Assembly: GCA_045125095.1 (NCBI GenBank)
Contig: JBGVMW010000016.1
Span: 1-47,748, forward strand
Reading direction: 5' to 3'
DNA length: 47,748 bases
Source: JBGVMW01 sp045125095
GTDB taxonomy: Bacteria > Bacillota > Clostridia > Lachnospirales > Lachnospiraceae
Part shown: positions 8,773 through 16,200 of the stretch, one piece after another
How the letters are laid out: every line of letters begins with the position of its first letter
How positions within the stretch are numbered: position 1 is the stretch's first letter
Program-made: the position numbers and the translations under genes
Notes under the pieces: generated by a model
What the model was told of the DNA's origin: nothing
The model's input: the letters and a program-made list of their open reading frames with translations, nothing else
Databases searched by the model: none

Positions 8773-8799
8773 TTAGCACTCATTTTGATTGAGTGCTAA
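8773..8799. promoter_or_regulatory. CIRCE operator (HrcA-binding site)
   Basis: Exact CIRCE consensus: TTAGCACTC, 9-bp spacer, GAGTGCTAA. HrcA is the known repressor of CIRCE-controlled groE/dnaK operons in Firmicutes. Here the only gene in position to be controlled is htpG. Nothing else with coding support lies between 8627 and 8952; the rest of this gap holds a small palindrome and the terminator of the next gene. Confidence 0.93.
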
Positions 8800-8812
8800 C
8801 AAAACATGTGAA

Positions 8813-8833
8813 AACCGCTTGTTTCAAGGGGTT
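8813..8833. repeat. Short inverted repeat with 9-bp arms
   Basis: AACCGCTTG-TTT-CAAGGGGTT, arms matching at 8 of 9 positions. The layout resembles a tyrosine-recombinase core site, but no recombinase or duplicated flank is near, so its meaning is unknown. Confidence 0.3.
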
Positions 8834-8904
8834 ATTGAGTTTCTAAATTTTTTATGAACTGGGATTAGATGGTAGTCATTTAATGTACCCTGTACTAAGT
8901 ATAT

Positions 8905-8949
8905 AAAACAAGCAGAAAACCAGAATACCACCTTCTGACTTTCTGCTTG
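8905..8949 (-). terminator. Terminator after the PrsA-like gene
   Basis: Minus-strand stem CAAGCAGAAA/TTTTCTGCTTG with an inner TCAGAA/TTCTG pairing (8909-8949), followed by TTTTAT. It begins 3 bp after the stop of the lipoprotein gene. Confidence 0.85.
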
Positions 8950-8952
8950 CAA

Positions 8953-9972
8953 TTATTCTACATCCATAAACTGATTATAAATATCAAAAAAATTAGACGT
9001 AGAAACAGCACCATCTGACTGTAATTCCAGCTTTTTCCAGAGTTCATCATTAAATTGTGATGGCTGCTGCTGGATAAATTCCTGAAATACCGCTTCAAAA
9101 GCTACTGTTTTTCTCTGCGCAATAATTTCCGCCTTATTGGCATCTGTTTCCTCTCGGTTAAAACTGCTGATGCATTTCACAATGTAATAGCCAGACTCGC
9201 CTTCTACCACATCACTGATTTGATTAATATCAAGATTAAATACTACATTTTCTAAGGCTGTTTCCGCAGCACCTTTGCGATAAGATGCTACCGTTTCGCC
9301 ATCTTCATTATATGTCAACGCAATGGCTTCAAAATCCGCACCTTCCTCCATTACTTTTCCGTGTGCTTCCTGTGCCTGTGTTTTGGCGTCTGCATTTGTC
9401 TTAGGAATGTATATTTGCTGCACAGTAATACTTCGTGCTTCATCATCACTCACTTCGGTATCCACATCTGCTGTCACTTCCTCATATAATTTTTCAGAAA
9501 GTGCATATTGTGTATAAAGTTTTTCTACCTGTTCTAAAGTAATGCCTAAAAAGCTAAGTTCCTCCGCAGTCAACGACTGGTAATATTCTTTTGCTGCTGC
9601 TTTTATTACCTTCGTTTCTGAGTCATCTAAAGTAATCTCTCGTTCCTGTGCCATCAAAGCCATGCTTTTTATCTGTGTCAGTTGCCCTAAAATACTTTCT
9701 TTCACATATTCGCCCAGTGAAACACCACCAAAGTCCTGTTCCCACATGTCTGGTTTAATCAGCTTTTCATACTGATTTTGTGTGGTTGCCAAAAATACCT
9801 TTGCTTCCTCCACCGTACATACTTCACTGCCAATGCGGAATAATTCATTCTCACTCAATGGCGTTGTCAGTACAATCTGTGTGTTTCCCTTACATCCAGA
9901 CAGCATTAACAGAACAAGCAAAACCAGTGACAACATTGGTATCACTGCTCTTTTTTTCCCTTTTCTATTCAT
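8953..9972 (-). CDS. PrsA-like foldase lipoprotein (parvulin peptidyl-prolyl isomerase)
   Basis: A 339-residue exported protein. The signal peptide has a basic start (MNRKGKKR), a hydrophobic core and a lipobox LSGC with the lipidated cysteine at about residue 27. An N-terminal SurA/PrsA-like helical region is followed by a PpiC-type parvulin domain at about residues 185-275 (ITVQQIYIPKTNADAKTQA, ..GADFEAIALTYNED.., ISDVVEGESGYYIVKCIS). Such proteins assist folding of secreted proteins outside the membrane. It starts 28 bp after hisS with GGAGAATTATCC before the ATG and is probably co-transcribed with it. Confidence 0.88.
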   Translation of the reverse strand: MNRKGKKRAVIPMLSLVLLVLLMLSGCKGNTQIVLTTPLSENELFRIGSEVCTVEEAKVFLATTQNQYEKLIKPDMWEQDFGGVSLGEYVKESILGQLTQIKSMALMAQEREITLDDSETKVIKAAAKEYYQSLTAEELSFLGITLEQVEKLYTQYALSEKLYEEVTADVDTEVSDDEARSITVQQIYIPKTNADAKTQAQEAHGKVMEEGADFEAIALTYNEDGETVASYRKGAAETALENVVFNLDINQISDVVEGESGYYIVKCISSFNREETDANKAEIIAQRKTVAFEAVFQEFIQQQPSQFNDELWKKLELQSDGAVSTSNFFDIYNQFMDVE

Positions 9973-10000
9973 GGATAATTCTCCTATATCAACGGATTTC

Positions 10001-11236
10001 TTAGTTCAATTCCTTTAATTCCTCAGACTGTCCATAATTCCAGAATGCATCATATCCCTGGTCTTTTAGCTTATCTAAGTATTTGCCTACTTTCTTTGGT
10101 TTCACAAACATTGCCACATCATATTCCGCACGCAACTCTTCTGCTTTTTCTGCTGCTGCCATGAAATCATCCTCATCAAATAATACGGCAACACGCTTTT
10201 TCTGATCCGGTATCTGATAACCCATTTCTGTAAGAATACTGAAAATACGCTCGAATCCAATTGAAAATCCTACTGCCGGCACTGATTCATTTAAGAACTT
10301 GCCAATTAAGTTATCGTATCTTCCTCCACCTGCTACTGCACCTTTAAAGTCTAAACTTTCTATTTCAAATACGGTTCCTGTATAATAACCCTGTCCGCGT
10401 ACTAAAGACATTTCATATTCTACCTGATATCTTCCGTCCGCAAATTTTTTCGCAGCCGCAATTATTTTCTCCATTCTGTCAATGCATTCTGTATCCTGAC
10501 ATAACTCTCTTGCCGCTTCAATGGTAAATGGCTTTACTTCTAATGCTTTACAAAGATTTGCGATTGCTTCTCCTGCAAATCCTTTTTCTTCTAACTCAGC
10601 CTTTACTCCTTCTACTCCTATTTTGTCTAATTTATCAAATGTAATACATACACTGTCAAGCTGTGCTTCCTCAAATCCTGCTGTCATCAGTATACTGCGA
10701 AGTAACTGTCTGTCATTTACTTTAATCTTAAAATTCTTAAGACCAATATTCAGCAATGCTTTTGCTGTTGTATTCATTAATTCCACTTCTGCTGTATAGG
10801 AAGTAGTTCCAATAATATCAATGTCGCACTGAATAAACTCACGCAGACGACCTTTCTGTGGACGCTCTGCACGATACACGCGATCTACCTGAATACATTT
10901 CATTGGTGTCATCAGCTTGTCTTTATTGTTCGCATAATAACGGCTGAGTGGCAATGTCAAATCATAACGCAATCCCATATCTGCAATCTCGTCATATTTT
11001 TCCTGTGCGATTGCCTTTTCCAACTTATCTCCACGTTTCATAATCTTGAAAATAAGATTTAAGTTATCTCCACCTTCACTCTTATCCAAATTGTCTATAT
11101 CCTCTATAATTGGTGTCATAATACGTTCAAATCCACAGGACTGGTAAGTATTTACAATGACATCCTGCAAATGCTGACGCATTCTTACTTCCTTTGGTAA
11201 ATAATCATTCATTCCTTTTACGGTTGATGCTTTCAT
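10001..11236 (-). CDS. hisS: Histidyl-tRNA synthetase
   Basis: Class II aminoacyl-tRNA synthetase charging tRNA-His. Motif 2 is RAERPQKGRLREFIQCDIDIIG, the histidine-specific loop is LVRGQGYYTGTVFEIES, and motif 3 is PAVGFSIGFERIFSIL, so it is a catalytic HisS rather than HisZ. The C-terminal anticodon-binding domain is short (about 80 residues). Two starts are possible: ATG 11275 (MAKSN, weak GAGGA) and ATG 11236 (MKASTVKGMNDYLPKE, AGGAG eight bases upstream). The latter matches the usual family N-terminus and is used here. No T-box was recognised in the leader. Confidence 0.95.
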   Translation of the reverse strand: MKASTVKGMNDYLPKEVRMRQHLQDVIVNTYQSCGFERIMTPIIEDIDNLDKSEGGDNLNLIFKIMKRGDKLEKAIAQEKYDEIADMGLRYDLTLPLSRYYANNKDKLMTPMKCIQVDRVYRAERPQKGRLREFIQCDIDIIGTTSYTAEVELMNTTAKALLNIGLKNFKIKVNDRQLLRSILMTAGFEEAQLDSVCITFDKLDKIGVEGVKAELEEKGFAGEAIANLCKALEVKPFTIEAARELCQDTECIDRMEKIIAAAKKFADGRYQVEYEMSLVRGQGYYTGTVFEIESLDFKGAVAGGGRYDNLIGKFLNESVPAVGFSIGFERIFSILTEMGYQIPDQKKRVAVLFDEDDFMAAAEKAEELRAEYDVAMFVKPKKVGKYLDKLKDQGYDAFWNYGQSEELKELN

Positions 11237-11287
11237 TTGCGATTCTCCTATTCCATATCTATTACTTTTTGCCATATCATTCCTCAT

Positions 11288-11468
11288 TATAAATTACTTT
11301 TGCTGTCTTGGCAACTGTCTTATGGAGAGAATCTTTTTTATCCAACCATTGATAAAAAATTCTGTTGTTATGCTATACCATCCAACTCGTACCAAAACCT
11401 TTCAGAATATTTAATGGCAACGTAACTATTCAGTACCAAGTCTGCGTGGCAACAAAGTGCAGTCAAAA
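11288..11468. other. Intergenic region upstream of hisS
   Basis: No convincing gene or RNA was found. A minus-strand frame ending at 11368 encodes about 36 residues ending in a Trp/Tyr-rich tail (YSERFWYELDGIA). Its only possible ribosome-binding site is the arm of the terminator at 11469-11525, so it is not called as a gene. Confidence 0.4.
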
Positions 11469-11525
11469 CGAAAAACAATAAACCTCCAAACAGATTATAA
11501 CTATTTCACATCCGTTTAGAGGTTT
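11469..11525 (-). terminator. Terminator of the three-gene secreted-protein module
   Basis: Minus-strand stem AAACCTCTAAAC/GTTTGGAGGTTT (11480-11525), then ATTGTTTTT. It lies about 25 bp after the stop of the subtilase-like gene and closes the module. Confidence 0.8.
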
Positions 11526-11550
11526 AAACTTTAATAAATTCCTTCTTTGG

Positions 11551-12204
11551 TTATTTACTCATTTCAATAAAATCCAACAATGAAATCATTGATAAATATG
11601 AATTTCCTTGGTAATTTTTATTAAAATTATAATTGATAATAATATTATTACTAGAGTAAAGAACATCATTATCTTTTTTTACAATATTACTATCAATGCC
11701 TGAACCTATTACATCTTCATACATAGCCGGGTAATCAAAAGAATTCGCAATATTATTATAACTTGCAAAAACAATTACATCATTTTTATTTTCACTTATC
11801 CAATCATCTAAATCTTTATCATACTTATTACTACTCAAACTAATATTAACATATTTAATATGATTCTTTTTCATCCACTCTAATCCCAAAATTATTTGTT
11901 CTGTTTCCACCTTTCCTAAAACATCACTAGCATCATAGTATGCAACTTTAGCATTGCATATTTCTTTAACAAAATTCAATATTTGATCCCCATGTGTTAT
12001 TTCATCATTCGTATAATCTTTTATATTAGACTTAGTAATAATATCATTGTAATTAGATAACTTTCCATCTATTACTCCTATCACTTGCTTCGTTTGAATA
12101 TCACTTTTTACAAAGAGGTATTTATTTTGCATATAAACAACTATCAATGTTATGGAAGCAATAATAGATATTATTATCAAACAAATTTTTATTCTTTTCT
12201 TCAT
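11551..12204 (-). CDS. Membrane-anchored compact subtilisin-like (S8) protein
   Basis: A 217-residue protein with one N-terminal membrane segment (about residues 7-24) and an extracytoplasmic remainder resembling a stripped-down S8 peptidase. The expected catalytic positions are visible in order: Asp in VIGVIDG (D46), His in ITHGDQI (H71), strand VNISLSS (compare the subtilase VINMSLG), an oxyanion-type Asn in VIVFASYNN (about N150), and Ser in GNSYLSM (S202, compare GTSMATP). It is shorter than usual S8 domains and the serine motif is divergent, so activity is uncertain. It starts 2 bp after the preceding gene's stop, indicating coupling. I infer that it processes or controls the secreted toxin-like protein two genes upstream. 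Confidence 0.62.
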   Translation of the reverse strand: MKKRIKICLIIISIIASITLIVVYMQNKYLFVKSDIQTKQVIGVIDGKLSNYNDIITKSNIKDYTNDEITHGDQILNFVKEICNAKVAYYDASDVLGKVETEQIILGLEWMKKNHIKYVNISLSSNKYDKDLDDWISENKNDVIVFASYNNIANSFDYPAMYEDVIGSGIDSNIVKKDNDVLYSSNNIIINYNFNKNYQGNSYLSMISLLDFIEMSK

Positions 12205-12206
12205 TA

Positions 12207-12710
12207 TTATCTTTTATCCATTACATTAGCAAAAATCATCAACTCATGCATACTTGTCCACATCATTACTTTTCCTTCTTTTACAAAAACAAAATCATAT
12301 TGATCATACCTCGGATCTTCAGTCAACATTTCATTTTTGTACATTTCATCAGTTATACAATACCTAAAATCGCCATAATAGATATAAAATCTATCATTAA
12401 ATTCCTTGCGAATACAATCATTCATATTTAATACAAGTATATCACTCTTATCTGCTGATGATATAACCAATTTTCTATCATGTGATTTTACAATTAATTC
12501 GATTTCTTTTTCGTATCTATTACAGTTCATCTGCACCCATTCAATTAATTTATTCTTATCCATTATATGGTTGTGTGATCTATAAATAAATACTATATCA
12601 GCTTTAGAAATCCCATCATTAATCATTGTAATATAATTTAATAAATCTTTTGAATTATCAACCGATATTTGCTTAATATTGTCTATTTCATATTTATTTT
12701 GGTATTCCAT
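12207..12710 (-). CDS. Unknown protein of the secreted-toxin-like module
   Basis: A 167-residue protein of no recognised family. Start ATG 12710 overlaps the 3' end of the upstream toxin-like gene by 17 bp; its ribosome-binding site is weak (GGGGCG), consistent with translational coupling. It has no signal peptide or membrane segment and is rich in Asp, Lys and Ile, with alternating strand/helix character (for example DKSDILVLNMNDC, FYIYYGDFRYCITDEM). Being cytosolic and lying directly between a secreted toxin-like protein and a membrane protease-like protein, it could be an immunity or accessory protein; that is inference from position only. Confidence 0.6.
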   Translation of the reverse strand: MEYQNKYEIDNIKQISVDNSKDLLNYITMINDGISKADIVFIYRSHNHIMDKNKLIEWVQMNCNRYEKEIELIVKSHDRKLVISSADKSDILVLNMNDCIRKEFNDRFYIYYGDFRYCITDEMYKNEMLTEDPRYDQYDFVFVKEGKVMMWTSMHELMIFANVMDKR

Positions 12711-13506
12711 AAAATGAATGCGCCCCATTTCTATTTTTTGTATGATAATGATTAAAATATGAGCCAATTTTATACCATTCCTTGTGATTTTCACTTGGAG
12801 TAACACCTAATCCAGTTGCCCTAACAATGCTTTCTGCTAATTCTGAGGTATATGTATATGTGTCAGCACCACTCCTTATTCTTTCAGTTGCAGTTTGAGT
12901 AGATATTGCATTGGGATTGATAAATACAGTATTAAGTCTTCTGTATGCTTTATAACAATATTTTGAATTTTTTCTTACATCTTTTATTACAGCATCAACA
13001 GCATAACATATCACTCCAGAAATCGTTATTGCCAAAGAAGCATATAACAGTGCCGTTAATAAGCTTCCTACTGCTATCGTACCACCAGAAACAGCTATCG
13101 AAGCTTGCCCCACATACTCATCCTTCAATAACTCATCACAACTATCATATTCCTCTACTATATTATTATTTTCATCATATACAACAACATCTAAATTATC
13201 ATCATTATAATTTAATTCCTCTATTTCAATTTCATATTGCTCGTTTCCATCAATAATTATTTCACCATTAAGACTGGAATCTAATAACATTTCCCCTCTA
13301 TATCCGTCAGTAACACATTTGACATATATATTGTTATTTACATCTAATCCAACAACATATTCTAACCCATCAACAAATACATATTTTTCATAGTTATTTG
13401 CATTTGTTGCATATACATCTTTACCGCTCATAATAATTGTATTTACTACCAATGCTACACACAATATCACACTTACAATTCTTTTTGTCTTTATTGAACA
13501 ATTCAT
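12694..13506 (-). CDS. Secreted putative toxin with His-rich C-terminal motif
   Basis: A 270-residue exported protein. An N-terminal signal peptide (KTKRIVSVILCVALVVNTII, likely cut after VYATNA) is followed by an acidic region rich in Asn and Asp. A hydrophobic segment follows at about 140-170 (GTIAVGSLLTALLYASLAIT). The C-terminal region ends NHYHTKNRNGAHSFYG-IPK. That HxHxxxRxGAHxFxG ending recalls the putative secreted toxins annotated as the SAR2788 type in Firmicutes; this comparison is from memory. The start follows AAGGAG with good spacing. It is the first gene of a three-gene module with an operator-like palindrome at its promoter. Base composition is much more AT-rich than the flanking core genes, suggesting acquisition. 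Confidence 0.62.
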   Translation of the reverse strand: MNCSIKTKRIVSVILCVALVVNTIIMSGKDVYATNANNYEKYVFVDGLEYVVGLDVNNNIYVKCVTDGYRGEMLLDSSLNGEIIIDGNEQYEIEIEELNYNDDNLDVVVYDENNNIVEEYDSCDELLKDEYVGQASIAVSGGTIAVGSLLTALLYASLAITISGVICYAVDAVIKDVRKNSKYCYKAYRRLNTVFINPNAISTQTATERIRSGADTYTYTSELAESIVRATGLGVTPSENHKEWYKIGSYFNHYHTKNRNGAHSFYGIPK

Positions 13507-13647
13507 ATTTTTTTATCTCCTTCTATCTTTGTAATTTAAAATAATTCAAAAATTTAATCATATTTATTATGTCTATTCGTGCGATTCATCAACTCCCATC
13601 TTTTAACACTAAACCAACAGCATTGTCACCTTATAAATATGCTCTTA

Positions 13648-13709
13648 TATCCAATATTTCACATATTGGATACAACTGGTATAATAACATTTTCTTATAT
13701 TTTTTTCAA
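13648..13709 (-). promoter_or_regulatory. Promoter and palindromic operator of the toxin-like module
   Basis: On the minus strand: -35 TTGAAA (13704-13709), 17-bp spacer, -10 TATTAT (13681-13686). Immediately downstream, over the expected start site, is a perfect palindrome TATCCAATAT-N5-ATATTGGATA (13648-13672). This is a repressor-type arrangement. The leader to the first start codon is about 165 nt. Confidence 0.6.
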
Positions 13710-13972
13710 GTCTATAAAAAATATTTAACCCTAATGGTCTTATTTTCCACCACGTTACAACTTTTACAAATAACTGAATTTCTGCTGAATAAGCCGTTTC
13801 AAGGCATTTGCAACAGCATTTGATTTTGTACTGATTGCAATGCTCTGCACAAAAGAAGCGAAAAAATCTTCTACTTGATTTTTTCATTAAGAACGAAACA
13901 AATTTTCTCACACTTTCCGTGCCACACGCAAATACTAGCACCAATGTGGCAGTTCTTCATTTTGATTATCAA
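13710..13972. other. Non-coding or relic sequence between tpiA and the toxin-like module
   Basis: A minus-strand frame of 99 codons covers part of this stretch, but its composition (repeated Cys, Phe and Lys), lack of ribosome-binding site and overlap with the promoter above argue against a gene. Positions 13858-13886 (GCGAAAAAATC, TTCTACTTGATTTTTTC) share a motif with the leader of the recombinase region at 30026-30050. It may be a dispersed repeat or a relic. Confidence 0.35.
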
Positions 13973-14010
13973 CAAAAAGCTGCCCACTTATAAAGTGAAG
14001 CAGCTTTTTT
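13973..14010. terminator. Terminator after tpiA, bidirectional in form
   Basis: Stem AAAAAGCTGC/GCAGCTTTTT with an inner ACTT/AAGT pairing. T-runs flank it on both strands. It lies 14 bp after the tpiA stop. Confidence 0.9.
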
Positions 14011-14023
14011 ATAGATATAAAAA

Positions 14024-14776
14024 TTATTTGTTGTAGTTTACAATCTGACCAAAATCTGGCTTTAAGGAAGCACCACCTACAAGACCGCCATCGATATCTG
14101 CCTGAGCAAATAATTCTGGTGCGCTTGCAGCAGATACACTTCCGCCGTACTGAATACGGATTTCTGCAGCAGTTGCATCATCAAAGATTTCTGCAATGCA
14201 CTCACGGATAGCTTTACATACTTCCTGTGCCTGCTCTGTTGTGGCAACCTTACCTGTACCGATAGCCCAGATTGGCTCGTAAGCGATAACTGCTGTCTTT
14301 GCCTGATCTGCTGTTACATTTAAGAATGCAATCTTGATCTGCTGACGGATAAAGTCAATTGTTACACCCTGTTCTCTCTGTGCTAAAGATTCACCACAGC
14401 AGATGATTGGTGTAATACCATGCTCGAACGCTTTTAATACTTTTTTGTTTACTGTTTCGTCTGTCTCTGCGAAGTATTCGCGTCTCTCAGAGTGACCTAA
14501 AACAACATACTTAACGCCTGCATCTGTAAGCATTGCTGGAGAGATTTCTCCAGTGAAAGCACCGCTTTCTTCGAAGTACATATTTTCTGCACCAATGTTG
14601 ATGTTAGAGCCTTTTGCAGCTTCCATAGCCGGGATAATGTCGATAGCTGGTACACAGAATACTACATCTACATCATCATTTGCTACTAAAGGTTTTAATT
14701 CTTCTACTAATTTCACTGCCTGACTTGGAGTCATGTTCATCTTCCAGTTACCAGCAATAATTTTCTTTCTTGCCAT
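14024..14776 (-). CDS. tpiA: Triosephosphate isomerase
   Basis: Interconverts glyceraldehyde 3-phosphate and dihydroxyacetone phosphate. The 250-residue TIM barrel has the N-terminal substrate Lys in IIAGNWKMN (K12), catalytic His in VVLGHSERREYF, catalytic Glu in AVIAYEPIWAIGTGK, and the phosphate loop GGSVSAASAPEL..DGGLVGGASL. The ATG follows GAAGGAGAATTGAATC. It is 80 bp downstream of pgk; the hairpin in that gap lacks a T-run, so pgk and tpiA are probably one transcript. Confidence 0.98.
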   Translation of the reverse strand: MARKKIIAGNWKMNMTPSQAVKLVEELKPLVANDDVDVVFCVPAIDIIPAMEAAKGSNINIGAENMYFEESGAFTGEISPAMLTDAGVKYVVLGHSERREYFAETDETVNKKVLKAFEHGITPIICCGESLAQREQGVTIDFIRQQIKIAFLNVTADQAKTAVIAYEPIWAIGTGKVATTEQAQEVCKAIRECIAEIFDDATAAEIRIQYGGSVSAASAPELFAQADIDGGLVGGASLKPDFGQIVNYNK

Positions 14777-14805
14777 GATTCAATTCTCCTTCTATACACA
14801 ATGAT

Positions 14806-14835
14806 GTTCCAGCAGGTTACATCCCCCGCCGGAAC
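14806..14835 (-). promoter_or_regulatory. Hairpin in the pgk-tpiA gap
   Basis: Inverted repeat GTTCC..GGAAC with internal G-C and G-U pairs and an 8-nt loop. No T-run follows. It may be an RNA-processing or stability element between pgk and tpiA rather than a terminator. Confidence 0.45.
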
Positions 14836-14856
14836 ATACTATCATAACTATTTTTC

Positions 14857-16047
14857 TTATTTGTCGTTAGCTGCAACAACACCTGGTAATTCTTTACCTT
14901 CTAAGAACTCTAAGGAAGCACCGCCACCTGTAGAGATGTGTGTCATCTTATCGCCAAAGCCTAAGATATTAACAGCTGCTGCGGAATCACCACCACCGAT
15001 GATTGTTGTAGCATCTAATTCAGCTAAAGCCTTTGCAACTGCGATTGTACCGTTTGCAAAGTTAGACATTTCGAATACACCCATCGGTCCATTCCATACT
15101 ACTGTCTTAGCATCTTTTAATGCATCTGTGTAAAGAGCTTCTGTCTTAGGTCCGATATCTAAACCTAATTCATCTGCCGCAAGGTCACCCTCTACTACTC
15201 TGAAAGGTGCATCGTTAGAGAATTCTTTTGCAGCAACTGTATCTACTGGAAGTAATAATTTAACACCCTTAGCTGCTGCCTTCTCAACCATTTCTTTTGC
15301 ATAATCTAAATAATCATCTTCTACTAAAGACTTACCGATTTCCTGTCCAGCAGCCTTAGCAAATGTAAAGCACATACCACCACCGATGATTAAAGTATCT
15401 ACCTTATCTAATAAGTTGTTGATAACAGAAATCTTAGAAGATACCTTAGAACCACCTAAGATAGCTACGAAAGGTCTTGCAGGATTGTTTACTGCATTTC
15501 CTAAGAAATCGATTTCCTTCTGCATTAAGTAACCAACCACAGCAGTGTCAACATATTCTGTTACACCAACGTTAGAGCAGTGTGCTCTATGAGCTGTACC
15601 GAATGCATCATTTACGAATACATCACATAAAGAAGCTAAATCCTTGCTGAATGCTTCACCGTTCTTTGTTTCTTCTGCTCTGTAACGTGTGTTCTCTAAA
15701 AGAACTACATCGCCATCGTTCATAGCTTCAACAGCAGCCTTAGCGTTAGCACCAACTACTTCTGCATCAGCAGCGAATTTTACTTCCTGTCCTAATAACT
15801 CTGTTAATCTTGCAGCAACTGGTGCTAAAGATAATTCTGGCTTTGGTTCTCCCTTTGGTTTACCTAAGTGAGAGCAAAGGATCACTTTACCGCCATCAGC
15901 GATTAACTTCTTGATTGTTGGAAGTGCAGCTACTAAACGATTCTCATCTGTGATTTTACCATCCTGTAATGGAACATTGAAATCACATCTAACTAATACT
16001 TTTTTGCCTTTTACATTGATATCATCAACTGATTTTTTATTAAGCAT
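14857..16047 (-). CDS. pgk: Phosphoglycerate kinase
   Basis: Glycolytic kinase making ATP from 1,3-bisphosphoglycerate. The 396-residue protein shows the N-terminal substrate motif KKVLVRCDFNVPLQ, HLGKPKGEPKPE, the hinge-region NDAFGTAHRAHCS, and the nucleotide-binding C-domain (FVAILGGSKVSSKI, VVWNGPMGVFE, TIIGGGDSAAAV, ISTGGGASLEFLEG). ATG is preceded by AAAGGAGCATATAAAC. It lies between gap and tpiA; a strong terminator separates it from gap. Confidence 0.98.
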   Translation of the reverse strand: MLNKKSVDDINVKGKKVLVRCDFNVPLQDGKITDENRLVAALPTIKKLIADGGKVILCSHLGKPKGEPKPELSLAPVAARLTELLGQEVKFAADAEVVGANAKAAVEAMNDGDVVLLENTRYRAEETKNGEAFSKDLASLCDVFVNDAFGTAHRAHCSNVGVTEYVDTAVVGYLMQKEIDFLGNAVNNPARPFVAILGGSKVSSKISVINNLLDKVDTLIIGGGMCFTFAKAAGQEIGKSLVEDDYLDYAKEMVEKAAAKGVKLLLPVDTVAAKEFSNDAPFRVVEGDLAADELGLDIGPKTEALYTDALKDAKTVVWNGPMGVFEMSNFANGTIAVAKALAELDATTIIGGGDSAAAVNILGFGDKMTHISTGGGASLEFLEGKELPGVVAANDK

Positions 16048-16097
16048 GTTTATATGCTCCTTTCAAAATTATATTACTTTACAAATAATACAGAACT

Positions 16098-16146
16098 AAA
16101 AAGGCCCAGTCCCATAAGTTCATCTTACAAGACCGGACCTCTTTTA
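16098..16146 (-). terminator. Terminator or attenuator between gap and pgk
   Basis: Minus-strand stem AGGTCCGGTC/GACTGGGCCT (10 bp with G-U pairs) with an inner pairing, followed by TTTTTAG. gap can therefore be expressed alone, with pgk-tpiA by read-through or from its own promoter. Confidence 0.85.
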
Positions 16147-16200
16147 AGTCCTGTATTTGAGAACTAATTTCTCATGTCTGATTTTTAAAGACCCTTAAAA

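Noticed and set aside
10001..11236. HisZ (regulatory subunit) instead of HisS
   Set aside because: The histidine-specific loop RGQGYYTGTVFE, motifs 2 and 3 and an anticodon-binding domain are all present, and no his biosynthesis genes are nearby.
11368..11478. Minus-strand frame of about 36 codons ending WYELDGIA
   Set aside because: The only GGAGG upstream is the arm of a rho-independent terminator; start would be TTG.
13569..13823. 84-codon plus-strand frame
   Set aside because: Lies in the leader and promoter of the toxin-like module with no ribosome-binding site.
13645..13944. 99-codon minus-strand frame
   Set aside because: No start signal, overlaps the promoter and palindrome of the toxin-like module; unusual Cys/Phe/Lys composition.
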